This document shows, piece by piece, positions 1 to 8,892 of a stretch of DNA of 13,808 nucleotides. The notes beneath the pieces are model-generated. The model was given only the letters and a program-made list of their open reading frames with translations. It had not been told where the DNA came from and ran no database searches. Every line of letters starts with the position of its first letter. Within the stretch, counting starts at the first letter, position 1. The position numbers were made by a program, and so were the translations under genes. Origin of the DNA: Monoraphidium neglectum (lineage: Eukaryota > Chlorophyta > Chlorophyceae > Sphaeropleales > Selenastraceae); contig NW_014012506.1 of the NCBI RefSeq assembly GCF_000611645.1, positions 1 through 13,808 on the forward strand, in the 5' to 3' direction.

Positions 1-37
1 CCCTTCCCCCTTGCTGTCCCCCCCCCCTCGCCCCCAG

Positions 38-2192
38 GTCGAGCTCCTGGGGGCTAACATAATGGCCAACGCCTCCCGCGAGCAGATGTCCTACACCATC
101 GACTTCCTCGGCGTCCACACGCCCCAGGCCCTCGAGCTGCTGTCCGACTCGGTCCTCAACCCGGCCTTTGAAGATTACGAGGTTGAGGAGCAGAAGGCCC
201 GCCTCGCTGCGGTGTTGTCGTCGCCGGCCGTGCAGACGACGATGCTGACGGAGTTGCTCGTGCGCGGCGCGTACGAGGGCGGCCTGGCCAAGCCGCTGAT
301 CCCTGACCCGGCCGCGCTGGAGCACCTGACGCCGGACGTACTGCTGGGGTTCATGCGGCGGCAGTACCTCGCGCCGCGCGTCGTGCTGGCGGGCGCGGGC
401 ATAGATCACGGGCAGCTGGTGGATCTGGCGGCGCCGATGTTTGAGGCGCTTCCCAGCGGCGGCAGCAGCAGCGGCGGCGGCGGCGGCGGCGGGGCCGAGC
501 CTGGCAGCCGGTACGTGGGCTGCCACGCGGTGATCCCTGGGTCGGCGCCTGAGGCAAACCTGATACTGGCGTTTGAGTACGCGGGCGGCTGGCAGGACAT
601 CCAGGTGGGTGCTGGCCACGGATGGGTGGGAAACAAAGGAGACCAGGGGCGGGGATGAGGATCAAGATGGGTGGTTTGGGCCCGGATCCGGGACGGTGCC
701 CTCACTAGAATGACGGTTTGGGCCCCTGCAACGAGGGTGCGCGCACAAGGTTCCGTGGGCTGTCGCCTTGCTATGGAGTCGCGCACAAGGGACCCTGCAG
801 GCCATCACCATGAGTCCCCCTTCCCTTGCTCCTTGTGCTCAAAGCCATACCCTGGGGTCTTTCTGCGCCATCTCCCGGCTCTTGGATGGATTGCCGCAAC
901 CAGAGCACCCTGCCACTACCAACCGCAAGCTGGGTGACCCCCAACCACCCCCTTGCCCCACCCACCACAACCGCCAGGGCTCTGTTGTGATGACGGTGCT
1001 GACGTACCTCATGGGCGGCGGCAACAGCTTCAGCAGCGGGGGCCCGGGCAAGGGCATGCACAGCCGCCTCTACACGCGCGTGCTCAACCAATACCACTGG
1101 GTGGGTGCTGCGGGCGCATCAACCCAGGTCCCCTCCACTGATGGCGGCGGCCGCTGACCAGCCCCTCGCCACGTCAGTTTGCCGGCTTTGCTGGTGCCAC
1201 TGCGTCAAGGCCACGGCCCGAACGAGTGACACGCCTCCGACCTCCGCCCCAGTGGCTCCTGGCACCCAAAGATGGTGCCCTCATGACGCCCGACGCCGCG
1301 CCCGCAGGTCCACTCCTGCTCCGCGTTTGCCAACACCTTCAACTCCAGCGGCCTCCTGGGCATCCAGGCCTCGTCCGAGCCGCAGCAGGCGCGGCCCATG
1401 CTGGACGTCATGTGCCGCGAGCTGGAGGCGCTCGCGACGCCGCCGCCGCAGGAGCAGCTCGAGCGGGCGAAGAAGATGAGCGTGAGCCTCATACACAACG
1501 CGCTGGAGTCGAAGAGCGCGAGCGCGGAGGACATTGGGCGGCAGTTCCTCACGTACGGGCATAGGTGGGCGCGCTGGCGGTGGGGGAGGGGGCTTTTGTG
1601 CGCTAAAGGCCGAGGGAACGGAGGAGGGCCGGGGCAGTTGCGGGTTGACAGGTCCGGGGCAGCCAGGAAATTGGGGCTCGGACGGCGGCAGTTTGGGAAC
1701 TGGGAACGCGATTGGCGGGCGTCATCGAGCTGTGGGGCGTGGCCCCGTGGGGGCTGGCCCGCCCGAAATGCACCCCCAGCACCGGCCCCGCTCTGGCCCC
1801 GCCCTGCGCTGCGCTGCGCACCTCATCTCGTCCTCGGCCGCCTGCCCGTGGTCCCCAGCAATCATGGCAGCTCGCGTGCTCGCGCTCCCCTCAACTTGTG
1901 TCCTTGTTGCTTTCTGATCCCTGGATCTTGCAGGATCAGCGGCCGCGAGTACGTGGCAATGATCGAGGCCGTCACCCCACAGATGATCTCAGACTTTGTG
2001 CGGCAGCTGCTCTCCTCCAAGCCCAGCCTCGCGGCGTTTGGGGACGGCGCGGAGGGCGTCAGCTACGACCAGCTGCTGGCGCGGTACGGCCGGCACCCGC
2101 AGCAGGGCGCAGTGGGGGGCGGCGGCGGCGGCGGCGTGTTTTCGCGTCTGTTTGGGCGTGCAGGGACGGCGGCGGCGCTCGGACACGGGTGA
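38..2192 (+). CDS. MPPA: Mitochondrial processing peptidase alpha subunit, 3' part
   Basis: Exons 38-604, 978-1100, 1308-1564 and 1934-2192 (TGA at 2190-2192) give 401 visible residues; intron phases are 0, 0 and 2. The first exon follows a CCCCCAG acceptor, so the presequence and about 100 N-terminal residues lie outside the window. Recognition rests on family blocks: [10 protein letters not shown] near the start, [10 protein letters not shown], the glycine-rich substrate-binding loop ([15 protein letters not shown], across 1013-1057), [13 protein letters not shown], and [13 protein letters not shown] near 1530. MPP alpha binds mitochondrial presequences and presents them to the catalytic beta subunit in the matrix; in plants both are also complex III core proteins. 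The glycine-rich loop marks this as alpha rather than beta or a bacterial protease. Oddities are a Ser/Gly insert around 452-500, a Gly-rich C-terminal tail (about 2108-2189) beyond the usual end, and a third intron that is frame-neutral. Recognition is firm; exact splice sites are inferred. Confidence 0.95.
452..500 (+). repeat. GGC/AGC trinucleotide tract coding a Ser/Gly linker
   Basis: Inside MPPA exon 38-604 the sequence is AGC and GGC codons, coding GGSSS followed by seven glycines. It lies just before the conserved [10 protein letters not shown] block, at the boundary between the two structural halves of the subunit. It is distinct from the functional glycine-rich loop further downstream. 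Confidence 0.85.
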
Positions 2193-2714
2193 GCAGCGTG
2201 CAGTCAGGTTAGTGTGAATGTAGATACACTCGTGTGTTTCTGTGCGCCGTGGAGGGCACCTTTTCCGCCGACGCGCGCGCTCCCGCCACTGCAGCTGTGG
2301 CGCGCGCCAGCCCTTGCCAGCCTCGTTTGCGTCCGCTGTTCTTTTCATGGCGCTCTTGAAACTCGGAGCTGCTGGTCGCACACACCCGTTTGATGGCACA
2401 GCAGACGTCCATCATTTGTGCTTAGCATGGTCGTTGCGGTGGCAAACGGTTACAAACAGTTGTGAATCGTTGACCGAATCGATTCTTGGACAGGGTGAGT
2501 AAACCGCTCACACACCGCTCAAATTACCCAGAGGGACAAACCCGACATGCATTAACGTGGTGGGAGCAGGGCCACACACAGGCAGGCATGCTATGGATGC
2601 GCCAGGCTGGCGCGCCACAGATGGTGGCGGCCAACCAGGCCGTGCTTGTGCAGCGCGGCGTGCAAGGGGGTTCGCTTTGGGTGCGCTCATTGTCCGCCCA
2701 TGTCACACAAAGCC
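2193..2714. other. Convergent 3' intergenic region (MPPA / gene B)
   Basis: The 522 bp between the two facing stop codons hold no convincing reading frame. They should contain both 3' UTRs. On the minus strand TGTAA occurs at 2450-2454 and suits gene B. No exact TGTAA is present on the plus strand for MPPA; the nearest variant is TGTAG at about 2219-2223. The two transcripts may therefore overlap here. Confidence 0.6.
2450..2454 (-). terminator. Poly(A) signal TGTAA for gene B
   Basis: The plus strand reads TTACA, so the minus strand reads TGTAA, the usual poly(A) pentamer of chlorophycean algae. It lies about 260 bp beyond the gene B stop, similar to the distance seen for gene A. A second TGTAA overlaps the gene B stop codon itself. 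Confidence 0.55.
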
Positions 2715-5138
2715 TTACACCATGCCGAACCCAACGAAGTTGCACTTGATCGAGGCCGTTCCGTTGGACTCGAAGCCCTTGGGGCACTGGGGTTTGTGGG
2801 AGGAGCAGGTAGGGAGGTGGGTTGCGCAGTCTGTGAGTTGGAGGGAGCCTGGCCGTGCGCGTTGGGAGGGCTGCCGACTTGCCTCGGCCACTCAGGCAGG
2901 AGTGGTGCGCTGAGCCAGCCAGGCCTTGCGCCCCTTGGTGGGCCCCTCACCTTGATGCACGCAAAGGCACCCGGTAGTGGCGCGAATTGATTGACGGGGC
3001 AGGGCTGCGGGGGAATGAAGTGGGCATGAGCAGGCGGCCCCCACAGTCAGGGCTCCTTCAAAGGGCGCCAGGTGGCAGCAAGGGCGCCAGGTGGCAGCAG
3101 GCTGAGGTAGGGCGGGCGGCCACAAGACAAGTGCTGTGGATCAGGCTGGAGAAGACGGCGCTTCAAACCATCATCCTCACAAACAGCGCTCACCGCGCAG
3201 GTGCTGGAGCCAATCTTGTTGTTGTAGGTCCCAGCGCCGCAGATGATGCACTTGCCCAGGGCGCGGTCGGCATAGAAGCCGGGCAGGCACTTCTGCGGGG
3301 TTGAAGAGCGGGAGGAGAGAGGCGTGTCAGTGAGCGGTCGCCTCAGCCAAACAGGATCCGTGCAATGTCCAAAGTCGCGCATGATTACTCCCATCCACCC
3401 AGACAGGCATCATCGAGGCGGCCCTTGCGGTCTGTTGACATTGGGACGGGACCAGTCGAGGTGCTCACCGTGCACATCAGCCCCTGAGCGATGGTGCCCA
3501 CGGGGCACTGCCTGCAGGCAATGCGAGGGTTGGCTGCAAAGAGCTTGGGGTTGGCGGTCATCATGGTGATGTTCAGGACCTCGTTCTTGAGGCAGAAGTC
3601 CTGGAGGTGGGACAGGTTGGGGTCAAGTCAGGCGATTGCGTAAGGAGGGAGTTGCGTGCTGGCCAGTGTCCCTGCCTTTCTTGTGTGCGGGACGCAAAGG
3701 TTCACCTATGAGTCACTCATGATGCCTTCTGCCCATTAAGTGTTGGCAACACTTGCACCACGGGCGCGCGCAAGCTCACGTCGAACGAGGGCAGGGCCTT
3801 GGTGAGGTTGCCGAGGCCAGGCAGCTTGAGAGAGGGCAGCTTGAACAGCCCGGTGGCGGCAGACGCCGCAGACGCGGCCGCCGCAGTCTTGTTGGCGACC
3901 GCGGCGGGCACCTTGACATCAAAGCCAGGCAGGGTCTTGGTGCCAGAGATGGTCTTGCCCACGAGCTTGATGGAGATGGTGGGCATGATCTTTTTCTTGG
4001 TCGGCAGGTTGATGGTGAACGAGGGGACCTTGGAGGCGTTCCAGAGGTGGATCGTCTTTGTGGGCAGCGACTTGTTGAGGTTGATGGTGTAGGAGGGCAG
4101 GGTGGGCACCTTGACGGCGGGGAGCGTGAGGTTGACGCACCTGGGGAGGGGCAAGGGGGGTGGGTGGAGGAACAGCGAGGTGCGTGAGGTGAGGCAATTC
4201 CGGTGGCGGTAATTTCGCAGCAGTCCCGCCGCTGCGCCAGCAATGCGCGCCTGCCAGTGTCCGGTAAGGTCAGGGCAGAGGGCCCAGATCAACACAGCCC
4301 AACCCCTCCTGGACATTCCCTGGCAGCCACCCAAAGGCTCACGTGGCGCCGCACGACCCGCAGTAGTCCGGCACGCAGAGCTGGTTCTCCCCTGTGCACT
4401 TGCCCTCACAGACATTCCACAGACAGGTCACCTAGGACGGTGGCAAAACAGATGGGGCCGGCGGGTTTTGCGCTCAGCAGAGCAGCAGAAAGCGGATATG
4501 GCGAGGTGGGCAGAGTCAGCCGTCACACGAGGGCATGTGTCTTATGGGCGCTGGCACGCGCATCCGCTGAGGGCTGCACATTGCACGTTGCGCGGTGTAC
4601 GCGCCTCACACACAAATGTGCACGCAAGGGAGGGTCAAGGGCAGGTGAGCATGCAGAGAGGGAGGCTCACCAGGGGCTTGCCATTCTTGCAGAGGACTGG
4701 CTTGAATTTGAGGTGGTTCAGCACCATGGCCTGCACGCTGGAGCGAAGCGACGCCTTGGCGCCGTCCATCAGGGCCGTCGCGTTTGGCAGGCTGAACTTG
4801 GGGACGGGGGCTGTGAGGGAGGCGAGGATGGGGCCGAGCGACAGGGGCGGTGGTGATGTGGCCAAGCGTGTCAGGGGTGGAGCCCAGCAGCAAGAGCTGG
4901 GCAGCGGGGTGCAGCGGAGGTAGGCGTCAGTCTAGCACATGATTATGATGTAGGAAGGTAGCATGGAGGACGGGTTGGGCCTTCGGGCACCCACGCTGCT
5001 CGCTCGGACCTGGCAGCTTACGGAAACATCCAAACCCGCCACCAGCTGACAGGCGTACCCACCGGGAAGTGTGCCTGCATAGCTCATGTGAGCCATGAGG
5101 ATGATGGTGGCGACCACTGCGACGAAAGAGCGCGCCAT
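2715..5138 (-). CDS. Gene B: secreted Cys-rich protein (8-Cys module, basic stalk, CxxC repeats)
   Basis: Exons on the minus strand: 5138-5063, 4810-4671, 4431-4343, 4140-3780, 3600-3469, 3292-3194 and 2786-2715 (TAA); total 322 aa, phases 1,0,2,0,0,0. A hydrophobic signal peptide (MARSFVAVVATII..., cleavage near SYA-G) indicates secretion. An eight-Cys module spans C66-C103 with spacing 8,4,3,6,4,2,3. Residues about 104-215 form a basic, low-Cys, Thr/Lys/Pro-rich segment with recurring TINL motifs and an Ala-rich stretch. Residues 225-314 carry paired cysteines every 10-13 residues, like GCC2/GCC3 or ephrin-receptor-like repeats. Eight N-glycosylation sequons are present (N35, 105, 124, 136, 185, 213, 232, 307). 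No catalytic motif is visible. The downstream paralogue in the window is gene A. A cell-wall, matrix or surface role is inferred. The least certain junction is the last, which leaves C298-A-C300 instead of CxxC. Confidence 0.75.
3062..3099. repeat. Perfect 2 x 19 bp tandem duplication
   Basis: The unit AGGGCGCCAGGTGGCAGCA occurs at 3062-3080 and again, identical, at 3081-3099. It sits in the last intron of gene B. If that intron were retained, most of the duplication would be read in the alternative C-terminus, which stops at 3047. Confidence 0.9.
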
Positions 5139-5246
5139 GGCTGCTGCTTGCGTGCTGAGAAGGCAGGGCGAGGGTGTATTAGGCTTGTAGATCGTACTAC
5201 TGCATTGAATAAGCTCACGAATAAATCAACTGGAGTTATTCATGCG

Positions 5247-5253
5247 TATTATA
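5247..5253 (-). promoter_or_regulatory. Possible TATA-like element upstream of gene B
   Basis: The minus strand reads TATAATA in a locally AT-rich stretch, about 109 bp upstream of the gene B start codon. Position and composition fit a core promoter, but such motifs arise by chance and no start site is known. Confidence 0.25.
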
Positions 5254-5527
5254 GCTAAGTGAAGTAGCAGACAGGCGGACACACACGAGCCGGCACGAAG
5301 GTGGGACCGGATTGGGATGTGCACGAGGGGGCCCGCAGAGGATGGCATGGAAGTGTATAGGACGACACCAGAAATTTATTTCAAACCTGTTGGATCCCTC
5401 AGGAAGACGTCCGGGGCTTGCGGGTGGGTGGCTCAGTGGCAGGTGGCTGACAAGTGCACACCCGCTGTCCCTCATGGAGGGCAGATGGATGCAGCGGGGA
5501 TGCCCCAAGGCTGGGCAAGACAAGCGT

Positions 5528-5576
5528 GACCCATGAAGCCTGATACATTTTTTATGCGCGACCCATGAACCCTGAT
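5528..5576. repeat. 17-bp direct repeat, one mismatch, 32-bp period
   Basis: GACCCATGAAGCCTGAT at 5528-5544 recurs as GACCCATGAACCCTGAT at 5560-5576, separated by a T-rich spacer. It is in the intergenic DNA between genes A and B, about 400 bp upstream of gene B. No function can be assigned. Confidence 0.85.
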
Positions 5577-5949
5577 CGATGCTTTATAAGGCAGTCAACT
5601 TTGGGTCATGCTACACTTGCCCCTAGCCCCTGGCATCTACATCACGATAAGCAGCCTTCAGGCGCCAGAACTGGTGCGGTGTCCTGTGCCTGTGTGGATG
5701 CTTCAAAGCTGCTGCCGGCTGGCCAATGGGCTGCATTGCTCATGTCAGTGATTTGAAGTCAATTTTGTGCAACTCATGACCCCTTGACTGGACTGCCAAT
5801 CAACTTCAGCGTGTTCACGGCTGCCCCGCTTATCTCACACACAGCAGGGGCCCCAGGGCAGGGTGCGAGATGCATCCCAAAGTGCACATGCGTACATTTC
5901 AACGTCCTGTTCATGCAAATACGGTGTCATCCCTCAGAAATTGTGGCAT

Positions 5950-5954
5950 TTACA
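5950..5954 (-). terminator. Poly(A) signal TGTAA for gene A
   Basis: The plus strand reads TTACA (TGTAA on the minus strand), 292 bp beyond the gene A stop. I found no nearer exact copy on this strand. Confidence 0.5.
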
Positions 5955-6245
5955 AATGTGCCGTCGCACTCGGAACAGGAATGAAGAGAGGACAACCGCA
6001 GGCAGGTAATGTTGAATTGATGAGCGGAGGAAGGATGAGCGGCCGGCAGACTCCATTACCCCACAACCGGCGGGCCCACAGAGGGCGAGCCCCAATCGGT
6101 CGGCGGGCTGGCTGGAGGCATACGGGCCCTGTGACTGTGTGACGGCATACGGCCCGTCAGGCAAGCCTGCAGATGGCAGGCTGCCAGGCCTCCTGGCATG
6201 GGTGTGTGTTTCCACTAACGAAGCAAGTGATGTGTGGCCAGCCTT

Positions 6246-8892
6246 CTAAACCTGCACAACGCACTTTGTCTGCCCCTTCATGCCCTTGGTTCCAAGACCG
6301 GCAGGGCAGGGCAAGCAACTGCCCTGGCCAGACAGGCGCATGTACCTGCAGTTGGAGGTGGGTGTGTTCAGTTGGCCAGGGTCTGGGTGTGAACATGTTG
6401 GTATGAGCACGCACATGTGCAGTGCATGTGTGCATACGCGTGTACTTGCACGTGAGCGTGCGTGTGCATAGGCACACGCACACATGCAAACATGCATTTA
6501 TGCATGTGTATGCATGAGGTCAAGACCGGTCAGCACGTGGCTCCACCCAACATGACTCAACAACAAGCGTCATGCAGCAGTACAAATGCCCATCGCCTGA
6601 GCTGCAGCATATGTTGTGCTAATCTGGCCTCGGCGCACAGGATTCCAAACTAAATGCGATGCACAAATAAGAACACCACCCCTGCAACATAGCACTCACG
6701 TGTTGACTGGGCAAGGGGTGCAGAACTTGCTGCCTGTGGGGCTCTTGGAGAATGTGCCGGGGGTGCAGGCTTTGCAGGAAATAGTCTTGAGGTCAGCATA
6801 CCTGAGAGAGGAGACCGCCAGGCGTGGGGTGGTGGGGCGGCAAGACAGGCCCAGGCGAGCTGGCATCTTTGGCAAGTGCAACAAGCTGCGGCCGCGGCTG
6901 CTCAAAGTCAAGCGCTGCACACTTCAGAAGTGAGGTCTGCATTCACAGCATCCCACAGGCAGCCGGCTTGGACATCAGAGCAACTGAACAGCACGACGCC
7001 CGGTGCAGAGGACGGCCAGCCGTCCCGCCCGTCCTGCCTGTCCCCTGCACTCACTGGCCGCGGCCGCAAGCCGTGCACGCCTTGGCGCCAACCGCCGCAA
7101 TGCTGCCCTCGGGGCAGGCCTTGCAGCCGAGGGACGCGATGTCAGTGATGGTGTTGGCTTCGCACTTGGGCAGCACCGACTTTGTCAGGTCCTGGACACC
7201 AGTGACAAGCTTATCCACCAGCGGCAGGTTGGGCGTCGGCGCAGTGGTGCTGCCTGGCATGTCAGGGTTTGTTGGGTTGTGTTCAGGGTTTGGTCAGGAG
7301 AGTGCTGGGGCATGCCAGAGAGGGGATTTTTCAGCGGGGGTCCCTTCAGGCAGCTGATAGGAGCCAGCCGGCGGCCGGAAGAGCGGGCGGCTGCGGACGT
7401 GTGACCGATGGTTGTCTGTTCTGCTGGCCGTCAGTGGGCAAGGCGGTGCGGGCGTTGCAATTACCATCATTCAGCCCCTCACATCGATGCAGCAAGACAC
7501 AGAAACCAGTGTCTGCGCCCGCAAACATGCCGATGCAATACTGATACCTGCCCTGGCTTGACACCTGTAAGCATATGTGCCACCTCCCCTGCCATCTGCC
7601 GGCTTGTATTGGTTCCCATCCCCAGTCCCAAGCAGCCTGCAGCCCCTCAACACTGCTGTTCATTTTCCCATCAAATTCCCCTTCATCCCGGCAACTCACC
7701 CGGCAGGAGGGGCTTCATGCCAACAACGCTCAGGAGCTTGTTGACGCCCGACCCGATCTCGGTGTAACCAATGCACCGCGCGTTGCAGCCGCCGCACTGG
7801 TCGACCAGGCACATGGAGACGGGGCCGCAGCGCTTGGTCTTGCAGGGGTTGATGCCCGAGCAGTTGGCGAGCTTCGCGCCGTTGGAGCACAGGAGGCTGC
7901 TGGCAAAGTCGCCGAAGGACGGCGCCGTCTGGCCGGCGGGCGCGAGGCCGGTCGTGGTGGGGATGTCCGTGCCGTTGGCGCCGGCGGCGATGGCAGCGTT
8001 GGTGCTGTTGTAGGTCGCAATCTCCTTCAGGTTGCTTTGCAGCTGCAGAGTGAGGGTGTTGAGGAGCCGGGTTGCAGCAAGCGCGTTGGCAGAAGCAGCT
8101 TTGTCTCGGTTTTCCCGGGATATCTGCCAGGGGCTGCAGTGCGACACTGAGCACACGGGCTTCACATAAGAGCACACTCAAAAACTTTATTAGGAAATCA
8201 GCATCAAATTCGAATCCATTCAACTGCATCTGTCTATTGCAAACATAACATTTACGCGCGCTCACCGCCTTGACCATGTCGTTGATCGACCAAGTGCCCT
8301 CGTTCTTGCTGACAGCACCCTGCTGCGTCGCGGCGTCGACCGCCGACTGCCACGCGCGCGTCATCGCGTCGATGCCGTCGTGGGCGAACATCTTGGCTGC
8401 GTAGTTCGGCTTTTTGGGTGCGCTGACGCCGTAGGCGAGCAGGTCCAGGTTGGGCGAGATCGGCACGCCCATCTTGGCGGCGGGGGCGCCGTAGTTGAGC
8501 AGGTCGAGGTTGGGCTTCATGACCGCAAGGCCAAGGTTGGGGATGTTGTGGTAGCCGGCGAGCAGCTCAGAGACCACGTGCCTGTTGTCCAGCTCGGGGA
8601 CGCCGGCGCGGGCGGGGGCGGCTGCGCGTTTTGAGGGTAGGCACGGCGGCGCAGCGGGCGCGCGTTTGTGCAGAGTCTCATGCAAATGTGCGGCTGGGTG
8701 TTGGCGAGATATGCTTGCGGCGCACAGTTTGCTTATGCAGCCCCTGTTGCGAGCGTCCCTCGCTCGACTGACAGACCGCTGCTAGTCCTGCAGATGCTGC
8801 AGGCCTTGGGGTATGCTCAGGGGTCGGGCCTCACCGAATCCTGCCGCCACCACCGCCACGACCAGCCAAGCTGATATCATACGTTTCATCAT
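6246..8892 (-). CDS. Gene A: secreted Cys-rich protein (8-Cys module, CxxC repeats)
   Basis: Exons on the minus strand: 8892-8835, 8621-8266, 8123-7700, 7253-7055, 6801-6700 and 6345-6246 (TAG); total 412 aa, phases 1,0,1,2,2. The first exon is a signal peptide (MMKRMISAWLVVAVVAAGF) with three in-frame ATGs (8892, 8889, 8880); the first is taken. Residues 20-138 lack Cys and contain PNLDLLNYG (56-64) and PNLDLLAYG (76-84), 20 residues apart. Residues 217-255 hold eight Cys with spacing 8,5,4,5,4,2,3, matching gene B. Residues 310-408 carry CxxC pairs every 12-14 residues (323/326, 339/342, 355/358, 373/376, 390/393), typical of GCC2/GCC3 or ephrin-receptor-like repeats. Three N-glycosylation sequons (N177, 188, 225). 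No enzyme motif, membrane segment or GPI-like tail is evident. An extracellular structural or binding role is inferred. Confidence 0.75.
6380..6520. repeat. Alternating purine-pyrimidine GT/CA tract with small palindromes
   Basis: The tract lies mostly inside intron 5 of gene A (6346-6699). It is rich in GTGTGC, GCATGT and CACACG steps. Two clean inverted repeats are visible: a 10-bp stem with a 4-nt loop at 6458-6481 (GTGCGTGTGC / GCACACGCAC) and an 8-bp stem with a 2-nt loop at 6490-6507 (ACATGCAT / ATGCATGT). This is a degenerate microsatellite with Z-DNA or cruciform potential. Confidence 0.75.

Larger units (their letters stand above)
5139..6245. other. Intergenic region between tandem genes A and B
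   Basis: This 1.1 kb carries the 3' UTR of gene A (right part) and the promoter of gene B (left part). No reading frame has protein-like composition or shared motifs with the neighbours. The part from 5180 to 5270 is AT-richer than the surroundings and includes a TATAATA on the minus strand. A 17-bp direct repeat lies at 5528-5576. No remnant of a third copy of the Cys-rich gene was seen. Confidence 0.55.

Noticed and set aside
351..786. Minus-strand frames opposite MPPA exon and intron 1
   Set aside because: They are shadows of the GC-rich plus-strand exon, which has unmistakable MPP alpha motifs.
2242..2502. Plus-strand 86-codon frame after the MPPA stop
   Set aside because: It lies in the shared 3' region, has no recognisable sequence and no splice or promoter support.
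3717..3779. Read-through of gene B exon 4 to a stop at 3717
   Set aside because: A GTGAGC donor at 3779 joins in phase to exon 3600-3469, continuing the Cys-rich C-terminus; the read-through tail has no cysteines.
4203..4923. Two long plus-strand open frames (217 and 226 codons)
   Set aside because: They run antisense across introns and exons 2-3 of gene B; composition is Arg/Ala/Gly-rich without motifs, while the minus strand gives phase-consistent Cys-rich exons.
7346..7699. Minus-strand frame with several Cys as an extra exon of gene A
   Set aside because: Joining exon 8123-7700 directly to 7253-7055 preserves phase (split Gly codon) and reads smoothly; the region lacks the CxxC spacing and has no suitable splice pair.
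8200..8222. TTCGAATCC resembling a tRNA B-box
   Set aside because: It lies in gene A intron 2; the full B-box consensus is not met and no cloverleaf or A-box is found around it.
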